Shown: one piece after another, positions 6,127 through 11,198 of the stretch
How positions within the stretch are numbered: the first letter of the stretch is position 1
Layout of the letters: each line of letters opens with the position of its first letter
NCBI GenBank assembly: GCA_028699365.1
Contig: JAQVUQ010000049.1
Span: 1 to 11,198 of the forward strand
Direction of reading: 5' to 3'
Source of the DNA: UBA5359 sp028699365 [NCBI: bacterium]
Lineage (GTDB): Bacteria > UBP13 > UBA5359
DNA: 11,198 nucleotides
The notes under the pieces: model-generated
What the model was told of the DNA's origin: nothing
The model's database searches: none
What the model saw: the letters and a program-made list of their open reading frames with translations, nothing else
Translations under genes and position numbers: made by a program

Positions 6127-6146
6127 GGTTTAAGGGGGAATTCCGA

Positions 6147-7169
6147 ATGATTAGAGATGATCTGTTGCGTCTGGAAAGCGAAGCTCACCGGCGCTTGTCC
6201 GAAGTCAGGTCTCCGGCTGAGTTGGACGAGGTGCGCCGGGCGTATCTGGGGAAGAAAGGCTCCGTTACTCAAATGCTCAAGGGCCTGGCCTCAGTTGCTC
6301 CTGAAGACAGGCCGGCTGCAGGACAGGCCATAAACGATCTCAAGAACAGAGTGTCGGCGGAGGCTGATGCGGTCATGCTTCGCCTGGAAACAGAGGCGGA
6401 GCGGATACGTCTTGAGGCTGAGCGCCTTGACGTCACTCTGCCGGGAAGAGGCCCGGCTCCGGGACGCAGGCATCCGTTGACAAAGATAATGGATGAAATC
6501 AAGGGCATCTTCATGGGGCTGGGGTTTCAGATTGCCGAAGGCCCGGAAGTGGAAACGGATTATTATAACTTTGAAGCCTTGAACATGCCGTCCGATCACC
6601 CGGCCCGTGATACTCAGGATTCCTTCTATATCAGCGATAACGTTCTGCTCAGGACGCATACCTCTCCGGTGCAGATACGATATATGGAGGCCGGTAAACC
6701 GTCTTTTCGTGCCATAATGCCGGGACGCACCTATCGCCGGGACGCCGTCACCAGCCGGCATTCTCCTATCTTTCATCAGGTGGAGGGCCTGGTGATAGAC
6801 CGCAACGTAACCTTCACCGATCTTAAGGGCACTTTGACGGCCTTTTCTCAGCGCATGTTCGGGCAGGATACCAGAATGCGCTTCAGGCCGGACTTTTTCC
6901 CGTTCACAGAGCCCAGTGCAGAGATAGCCATAAGCTGTTTTGTCTGCAAGGGAAAGGGCTGCCGCCTCTGTTCCGGCAGCGGCTGGCTGGAGATACTTGG
7001 GGCCGGCATGGTCCATCCCCGAGTAATCGCCAACGCCGGTCACGATCCGGAAGAGTGGCAGGGCTTTGCCTTCGGCATGGGTGTGGAGCGCATAGCTCTG
7101 CTTAAATACGGCATAGACGACATCCGATATTTCTTTGAGAACGATCTGCGGTTTTTGAAGCAGCTTTGA
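6147..7169 (+). CDS. pheS: Phenylalanine-tRNA ligase alpha subunit
   Basis: This 340-residue protein is the catalytic alpha subunit of the cytoplasmic alpha2beta2 PheRS, which charges tRNA-Phe with phenylalanine using ATP. An N-terminal helical arm (about 1-95, Arg/Glu-rich) binds tRNA. The class II core carries motif 1 around EGPEVETDYYNFEALNMP (131-148), motif 2 around FRAIMPGRTYRRDAVTSRHS (187-206) and motif 3 at GFAFGMGVERIALLKYGI (306-323). A CX2CX4CX2C cluster (C264, C267, C272, C275) precedes GWLEILGAGMVHP, similar to what I recall from Bacillus-type PheS. All key features are present and the length is normal. AAGGGGGA (6132-6139) lies about 7 bases before ATG 6147. It is followed by pheT after 116 bases that contain a repeat. 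Confidence 0.97.
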   Translation: MIRDDLLRLESEAHRRLSEVRSPAELDEVRRAYLGKKGSVTQMLKGLASVAPEDRPAAGQAINDLKNRVSAEADAVMLRLETEAERIRLEAERLDVTLPGRGPAPGRRHPLTKIMDEIKGIFMGLGFQIAEGPEVETDYYNFEALNMPSDHPARDTQDSFYISDNVLLRTHTSPVQIRYMEAGKPSFRAIMPGRTYRRDAVTSRHSPIFHQVEGLVIDRNVTFTDLKGTLTAFSQRMFGQDTRMRFRPDFFPFTEPSAEIAISCFVCKGKGCRLCSGSGWLEILGAGMVHPRVIANAGHDPEEWQGFAFGMGVERIALLKYGIDDIRYFFENDLRFLKQL

Positions 7170-7173
7170 GAGA

Positions 7174-7262
7174 CAGGCACAAAGAAGGTAGATTCCGAAA
7201 ATAAAGCAAAAACAGCAGGCTGAAGAACTTTGTGCCTTTGTGCCTTAGTGCCTTTGTGCCTG
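7174..7262 (+). repeat. Tandem 8-mer repeat with inverted copy in the pheS-pheT spacer
   Basis: Four adjacent 8-base units lie at 7228-7259: CTTTGTGC, CTTTGTGC, CTTAGTGC, CTTTGTGC. An exact inverted 11-mer, CAGGCACAAAG (7174-7184), matches CTTTGTGCCTG (7252-7262) and also most of each unit, so the spacer RNA can fold into a hairpin with several registers. Read on the minus strand the units encode RHKGTKAQRHK, a peptide I recall from spurious annotations in many environmental genomes, which suggests a dispersed repeat. The pheT SD (GGAGG, 7271-7275) follows 8 bases after the repeat. Confidence 0.85.
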
Positions 7263-7285
7263 ACATTCAGGGAGGCTAGAAACAA

Positions 7286-9349
7286 ATGAAAGCACCGCTT
7301 ATGTGGTTGAGCGATCTGGTCAGGATCGATATAGAGCCGGCTGAGCTGGCGGATAAACTTACTATGGCAGGACTGGAAGTCGGTAAAGTGGAAACCGGCG
7401 AATGGGGTGCGGTCTTCGATGCGGAGATCACCTCCAATCGCGGTGACTGCCTCAGCATGCTGGGCCTGGCCCGGGAGATATCGGCCCTGCTGGATACGGA
7501 GATCAAACAGCCTCTGTCGGAAGTGACGGACGGAGAGGATAAAGGCTGGGCCCGGGTGGAGGTGCGCGATTACGATCTGTGCCCGCGCTATGCCGCCAGG
7601 GTTGTAGACGGCATAAAGATAGCGTCGTCTCCGGAATGGGTGCAGAATCGCCTGATTGCCGCCGGTATGCGCCCTATCAATAACGTGGTGGATGCCACCA
7701 ATTACGTCATGCTGGAGCTTGGACAACCTCTTCACGCCTTCGATTACACGGAACTCAATGAGGGACGTATAATCGTGCGCCGGGCCGAACCGGGAGAGGT
7801 TATGATAAGCATCGACGGGATGGAAAGGGAACTTGACCCGCAGATGCTGGTTATTGCCGACGCTGAGCAGCCGGTAGCTGTGGCCGGGGTTATGGGCGGA
7901 GCGGAGAGTGAGGTGTCCGATAAGACAGAGACCATCCTTCTGGAATCGGCCATCTTCAAGCCGGGGTCCGTCCGGCGCACCTCCAAGCGTCTGGGACTGT
8001 CCACCGAGGCCTCCTACCGGTTCGAGAGAGGGGTGGATCCCGATGGCGTGCGCCGTGCTCTGGATCGCGTTACGGCCCTGATACTGGAGATGATCCCCGG
8101 TGCCGTAGTCAGGGATACGGCCGATATATATCCGCAGCCGGTGCTGCCGCAACGCATCACCCTGAGAGGCAGCAAGGTCAATTCCCTGCTGGGCTCGGAT
8201 CTCAGCTTGCCGGTCATGGCCTCTCTGCTGAGGCGCCTGCACTTTGGCGTGATCGAGAATGACGATAGTCTGGAAGTTACCGTTCCCACTTACCGTCGGG
8301 ATGTATCCATCGAGGTGGATCTGGTGGAGGAGATAGCTCGTCTTTACGGCTACAACAACTTTGAGGATACCTTGCCCGGAGGACTCTGCCTGCCGGGAGG
8401 CAAGAACCGGAAACAACTGTTTGAGGACCTGGTCCGCGATGTTCTCACCGGCTGCAGCCTGGATGAGGCGGTATGCTTCAGCCTGACCGATAAATCATTC
8501 CCCGATCGCCTGCTGTTGCCGCCCGGGGATGACCTGCGCCGCACGGTTGAGATCAGCAATCCTCTGACGGAAGATCTGGCGGTTATGCGCACCACTCTGG
8601 CCGATGGGCTGTTATCGGTGGTAAAGCGTAATCTGAGCGTCAAGGAGAACGATGTAGCCGTCTTCGAATTGGGGCGGGTCTTCCTGGCAATAGAGGGAAA
8701 AGACCTGCCGGAAGAGAAGAGTATGGTAGGAATAGCCGTCAGGGGCAACCTGTGGCAAAACAGGTGGAACGTGCCTTCGGAAGTCGTGACGGCGGATTTC
8801 TATCAATTGAAATGGATGGTGGAGAAGCTGCTGGCAGCCTGCGGGCTCGAGGATGTATGCTTTGCCGCCGAGGCCACTCCGTGGCTGCATCCCGGCAGGA
8901 GCGCCGTAGTTACCGCCGGCGGCCGCAAGCTGGGGTATATCGGGGAAGTGCATCCCCGTGCAGCGGCGGCATACGATATCTCCGGTCCGGCTTACCTGGC
9001 GGAACTGGACTTCGATCTGCTGGCGGAGGCCGGGCGGCTGGAAAGGTTTTACTGCTCCGTGCCGCGTTTCCCGGCGGTGGAGCGTGATATGGCCTTGCTT
9101 GTATCCGAGGAAGTTACCTCTGCGGAAGTAGACGGGATAATCCGGGAAATGGCCGGGGAACTGATCGAGAGAGTGGTATTTTTCGATCTTTATCGCGGCA
9201 GCCAGTTGCCTGAGGGCATGAAGAGCCTGGCCTATTCGATATATTACCGCAGTCCGGAGCGGACGTTGACCGACGAAGAGGTCAATGCCGTCCAGGAGCG
9301 GATTACTACGGCATTGGAAGAACGTTTGTCGGCTCAGTTACGTCGTTAG
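7286..9349 (+). CDS. pheT: Phenylalanine-tRNA ligase beta subunit, short form lacking the tRNA-binding OB domain
   Basis: This 687-residue protein is the beta subunit of PheRS, which contributes to tRNA binding and edits mischarged Tyr-tRNA-Phe. Most bacterial PheT are about 790-810 residues. The N-terminus (MKAPLMWLSDLVRIDIEPAE..MAGLEVGKVE) runs straight into AVFDAEITSNRGDCLSMLGLARE (42-64), leaving out the ~115-residue tRNA-binding OB fold that normally lies between these blocks. The remaining domains are present: B3/B4 editing (about 92-270, with NNVVDATNYVMLELGQPLHAFD 132-153 and STEASYRFERGVD 239-251), B5 (about 287-360), a class II-like core (370-585) and the FDX-ACB anticodon-binding domain (592-686). 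ATG 7286 has GGAGG (7271-7275) 10 bases upstream. It is co-directional with pheS and followed 13 bases later by a CvpA-like gene. No frameshift is needed, so the loss looks natural. Confidence 0.95.
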   Translation: MKAPLMWLSDLVRIDIEPAELADKLTMAGLEVGKVETGEWGAVFDAEITSNRGDCLSMLGLAREISALLDTEIKQPLSEVTDGEDKGWARVEVRDYDLCPRYAARVVDGIKIASSPEWVQNRLIAAGMRPINNVVDATNYVMLELGQPLHAFDYTELNEGRIIVRRAEPGEVMISIDGMERELDPQMLVIADAEQPVAVAGVMGGAESEVSDKTETILLESAIFKPGSVRRTSKRLGLSTEASYRFERGVDPDGVRRALDRVTALILEMIPGAVVRDTADIYPQPVLPQRITLRGSKVNSLLGSDLSLPVMASLLRRLHFGVIENDDSLEVTVPTYRRDVSIEVDLVEEIARLYGYNNFEDTLPGGLCLPGGKNRKQLFEDLVRDVLTGCSLDEAVCFSLTDKSFPDRLLLPPGDDLRRTVEISNPLTEDLAVMRTTLADGLLSVVKRNLSVKENDVAVFELGRVFLAIEGKDLPEEKSMVGIAVRGNLWQNRWNVPSEVVTADFYQLKWMVEKLLAACGLEDVCFAAEATPWLHPGRSAVVTAGGRKLGYIGEVHPRAAAAYDISGPAYLAELDFDLLAEAGRLERFYCSVPRFPAVERDMALLVSEEVTSAEVDGIIREMAGELIERVVFFDLYRGSQLPEGMKSLAYSIYYRSPERTLTDEEVNAVQERITTALEERLSAQLRR

Positions 9350-9362
9350 CGGAGTTGATTTT

Positions 9363-9848
9363 ATGAAGTTCATGGATATATCAATGGTTGTCCTGCTGGT
9401 GTCTTTTATTATACTGGAATCCAAGCGGGGCTTTGCCATGACCATGATCGATTTCTTCGGCACCATAGCAGCTATCAAATTCACGTGGCTGCTTTATCCC
9501 AGGCTGCAGGCCTCGATGGCGGAGTGGTTTCACCTGACGCCGCAGGGGGGCAGCCTGGCTGCCTGTGCGGCTCTCTTTACCCTCTTCATACTGGTCGTCT
9601 TCGTTGCCAGCAAGGTATTCTACGATATGACGCAGCTCTCGCTGGGGGAGGGTATAGATTCCCTGTTTGCGGTGTTTCTGGGCATCGGCGTGGGCATAGC
9701 CATTCTGCACGGATATCTGGCCATGATCAATCAATTCGGGAGTATCGAATGGCAGTTAATAATCAGGGAATCCGCCATTTCCAGCGAGATTTTACATTAC
9801 TATTCGTATCAGAACATAACGAGATTCCTGCTGAACATAGGGTCTTAG
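9363..9848 (+). CDS. CvpA-like membrane protein
   Basis: This 161-residue protein has four probable membrane helices at about 5-19, 27-45, 64-83 and 99-121, with a basic loop after the first (ESKRGF, 19-24) and a short C-terminal tail. The order of helices and the glycine-rich LGEGIDSLFAVFLGIGVGIAILHGYL (95-119) fit the CvpA/colicin V production family (PF02674), whose true role is unclear. In Bacillota a cvpA gene commonly lies downstream of pheT, which supports the call. ATG 9363 is preferred over an upstream frame starting inside pheT because GGAG (9351-9354) is 8 bases away; the gap to pheT is 13 bases, so it is probably co-transcribed. The sequence is divergent, so the family is assigned by pattern and context. 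Confidence 0.7.
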   Translation: MKFMDISMVVLLVSFIILESKRGFAMTMIDFFGTIAAIKFTWLLYPRLQASMAEWFHLTPQGGSLAACAALFTLFILVVFVASKVFYDMTQLSLGEGIDSLFAVFLGIGVGIAILHGYLAMINQFGSIEWQLIIRESAISSEILHYYSYQNITRFLLNIGS

Positions 9849-9849
9849 A

Positions 9850-9936
9850 GGGTTGGGGTCCGTTTGTATGTCAGGCACCCGCCTTCGCTCTGCGAGCTAC
9901 GGCGCGGCAAGCCCGTCTTCGCCTGGAGGTTTCGTT
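9850..9936 (+). repeat. GC-rich repeat-like spacer before the DNA glycosylase gene
   Basis: The 88-base spacer between the CvpA-like and glycosylase genes has a different texture from its neighbours: GCCTTCGCTCTGCGAGCTACGG (9891 region), followed by GCGGCAAGCCCGTCTTCGCC. It resembles short dispersed repeats I remember from environmental genomes, but I cannot show a second copy here. It is open in two frames, has a small GCTC-TGC-GAGC hairpin, and its left side carries ATGTCAGGCAC (9868-9878), which also occurs in the pheS-pheT repeat on the other strand. Confidence 0.4.
9925..9929 (+). promoter_or_regulatory. SD that fixes a GTG start for the glycosylase
   Basis: GGAGG here is 7 bases before GTG 9937 and 16 bases before ATG 9946. 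The spacing favours GTG. The site lies within the repeat-like spacer. Confidence 0.65.
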
Positions 9937-10530
9937 GTGGCAAGCATGAAGGGAAAGCCTCTTCAGATGGGATTCTATAATGGATCTACACCTGATATAG
10001 CTGTATCCCTGCTGGGTAAAGTTCTGTTGCATATCGTTGACGGTAATATCCTGTCCGGGCGTATCGTGGAGACCGAGGCTTACCTGTCGCAGGGTGATCC
10101 CGCCTGCCATGCCGCCCGGGGTATGACGCCGCGCAATCGGCCCATGTTCGGACCGCCTGGAAGGGCATATGTCTATTTTATCTACGGCAACCATTTCTGT
10201 TTCAATATAACGACGGCGCCCGAGGGTGTCGGAGAAGCGGTTCTGATAAGAGCGCTGGAGCCTGTGTCCGGCCGGGAAGAGATGTCCGCTCGTAGAAACA
10301 CCTCCGACGGACGGCTGCTCTGCAGCGGCCCCGGGCGACTCTGCCAGGCGCTGGGCATAGATAGAAGTTGCAACCAGGCCGATCTGTCGAGCGGCAGCCT
10401 CTTGCTTCTTGATGACGGCTGCATTTATGATGATATCGTCGCCGTTCCCAGAATAGGTATAAAAACGGCAGCCGACCTGCCGCTGCGCTTCTATCCGGCA
10501 GGTAATCAGTTTGTATCGAGGCGAACCTGA
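9937..10530 (+). CDS. 3-methyladenine DNA glycosylase (AAG/MPG family)
   Basis: This enzyme removes alkylated purines such as 3-methyladenine from DNA, starting base-excision repair. The sequence closely follows human AAG: GRIVETEAYLSQGDPACHAARG (41-62) has the catalytic Glu47 and Tyr49, TPRNRPMFGPPGRAYVYFIYGNHFCFN (64-90) the DNA-intercalating and base-pocket region, VLIRALEPVSG (102-112) with Arg105, and GPGRLCQALGIDRSCNQADL (131-150). The product is 197 residues from GTG 9937, the usual family length; ATG 9946 would give 194 residues without loss of conserved parts. GTG is chosen because GGAGG (9925-9929) is 7 bases upstream. It follows the CvpA-like gene after 88 bases and ends directly against the next start codon, so it is probably in the pheST transcript. 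Its position there is unusual for a repair gene. Confidence 0.93.
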   Translation: MASMKGKPLQMGFYNGSTPDIAVSLLGKVLLHIVDGNILSGRIVETEAYLSQGDPACHAARGMTPRNRPMFGPPGRAYVYFIYGNHFCFNITTAPEGVGEAVLIRALEPVSGREEMSARRNTSDGRLLCSGPGRLCQALGIDRSCNQADLSSGSLLLLDDGCIYDDIVAVPRIGIKTAADLPLRFYPAGNQFVSRRT

Positions 10531-11198
10531 ATGATAATACTAATGCCGCTGGATGACCGTCCCTGCAATACGGATCGTCCGGCCGGACTCTCTTCCCTTG
10601 CCGGCACCGATCTGCTGCTGCCGCCCTGGGATCTGCTGGGCTGTTATACCCGTCCCGGCCGGGCCGATCTGCTGGGACGCTGGCTGCAGGAACAGGTGCA
10701 AAGCTGCAATACGTTTGTCATCAGCCTGGAAATGCTCCTCTACGGCGGTCTTATAGCGTCAAGAAGCCGGGATATCGACATGGAAGAAGCCGGCCGGCGC
10801 CTGCAGACGTTATACAGGCTCAAGGAGCAACGGCCGGAGATATCTCTGTCGGCTTTCGGCGTTATCCTGCGTTCCACCATTACCGTATCCAATAGCGCCG
10901 ATATGGATATATGGCGATTGATGCCCCTTTATTCTGAATTGCTGGGCCGTATACGCGACGGCGAGGAAGGATTGGGACCCGAACTGCAGCGCCTGGAGGA
11001 GAGGATACCGCTTGAAATCAGGGAGCGCTACCTGGCGGTGCGTCAGAGGAATCATAGTTTGAATATGGCTGCCGTCCAGGCGGTTTCCGCCGGTGTGCTG
11101 GATTATCTTGTCCTGGGACAGGAAGATGCCACCTCGCAGGGGCTGCATCGTCTGGAGCAGGCTGAAATTATGGACAAGGTGTCCCGATCCGGCCTGTC
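10531..11198 (+). CDS. DUF4127 family protein, N-terminal part (cut by window edge)
   Basis: The frame opens with ATG 10531, immediately after the TGA of the glycosylase gene (no gap), and stays open to the right edge: 222 residues visible. The start MIILMPLDDRPCNTDRP and the later VLGQEDATSQGLHRLE (194-209) match the DUF4127 family (PF13552) as I remember it; its function is unknown. Other notable parts are FVISLEMLLYGGLIASR (62-78) and SAFGVILRSTITVS (107-120). GAGG (10518-10521) is 9 bases upstream. The tight junction suggests translational coupling to the glycosylase. There is no signal peptide, so it is probably cytoplasmic. The family is typically about 500 residues, so more than half is outside the window. 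Confidence 0.8.
   Translation, partial: MIILMPLDDRPCNTDRPAGLSSLAGTDLLLPPWDLLGCYTRPGRADLLGRWLQEQVQSCNTFVISLEMLLYGGLIASRSRDIDMEEAGRRLQTLYRLKEQRPEISLSAFGVILRSTITVSNSADMDIWRLMPLYSELLGRIRDGEEGLGPELQRLEERIPLEIRERYLAVRQRNHSLNMAAVQAVSAGVLDYLVLGQEDATSQGLHRLEQAEIMDKVSRSGL

Noticed and set aside
5979-6146. T-box riboswitch upstream of pheS
   Set aside because: Expected for Bacillota pheST, but I find no T-box core sequence or specifier loop; only a short leader with a terminator is present.
6291-7043. Minus-strand reading frame (250 codons) opposite pheS
   Set aside because: It is antisense to the conserved PheS core and has low-complexity composition and no family features.
7228-7259. CRISPR array
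   Set aside because: The units are 8 bases and directly adjacent, with no spacers and no cas genes in the window.
7040-8416. Long minus-strand reading frame (458 codons) opposite pheS and pheT
   Set aside because: It lies antisense to strongly conserved pheS and pheT coding sequence, has no SD or recognisable domain, and includes the peptide made by the repeat spacer. It is a shadow frame.

Overview
The window looks like a chromosomal segment from a Gram-positive-type anaerobic bacterium, most likely Bacillota (Firmicutes), possibly an environmental lineage known mainly from genome bins. The evidence is a pheS-pheT-cvpA gene order, a tiny YqzL-like gene, a PheS with the CX2C...CX2C insertion I associate with Bacillus-type enzymes, purine-rich Shine-Dalgarno (SD) sites before nearly every gene, and a DUF4127 gene. 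The phylum is an inference from gene content; no rRNA or other phylogenetic marker was analysed.

Left part (1-4025): the N-terminal part of an AraC-type regulator runs off the left edge on the minus strand. Divergent from it, across a 126-base AT-rich spacer, is a URO-D superfamily protein of the non-heme type. A small single-pass membrane protein follows on the minus strand, then a cytoplasmic GH36-type alpha-galactosidase. This resembles an accessory carbohydrate-use region: a cupin-type sensor-regulator, a likely methyl-transfer or related enzyme of unknown substrate, and a glycosidase.

Middle (3996-5816): a second tiny single-pass membrane protein on the minus strand overlaps the 3' end of the glycosidase. 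A small winged-helix regulator follows, with two overlapping inverted repeats just in front of its SD, then a response-regulator receiver protein with a GAF-like C-terminus and no DNA-binding output domain.

Phe-tRNA synthetase region (5817-9349): a strong promoter (TTGTAA-17-TATAAT) precedes a 29-codon YqzL-like gene, an 18-codon leader ORF with tandem Phe codons, a small hairpin, an 11-bp stem with eight T (an intrinsic terminator or attenuator), then pheS and pheT. I see no T-box sequence, so leader-peptide attenuation is the best current hypothesis. PheT appears to lack the usual N-terminal tRNA-binding OB domain. The pheS-pheT spacer holds four tandem CTTTGTGC-type units and one inverted copy.

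Right part (9350-11198): a CvpA-like membrane protein, a 3-methyladenine DNA glycosylase of the AAG/MPG family (best start a GTG at 9937), and the start of a DUF4127 protein follow in the same direction and are probably co-transcribed with pheST. A GC-rich, repeat-like spacer lies in front of the glycosylase and supplies its SD.

The most interesting items are the pheST leader, the shortened PheT, the paired inverted repeats before the winged-helix gene, and the two repeat-like spacers that share an 11-mer.
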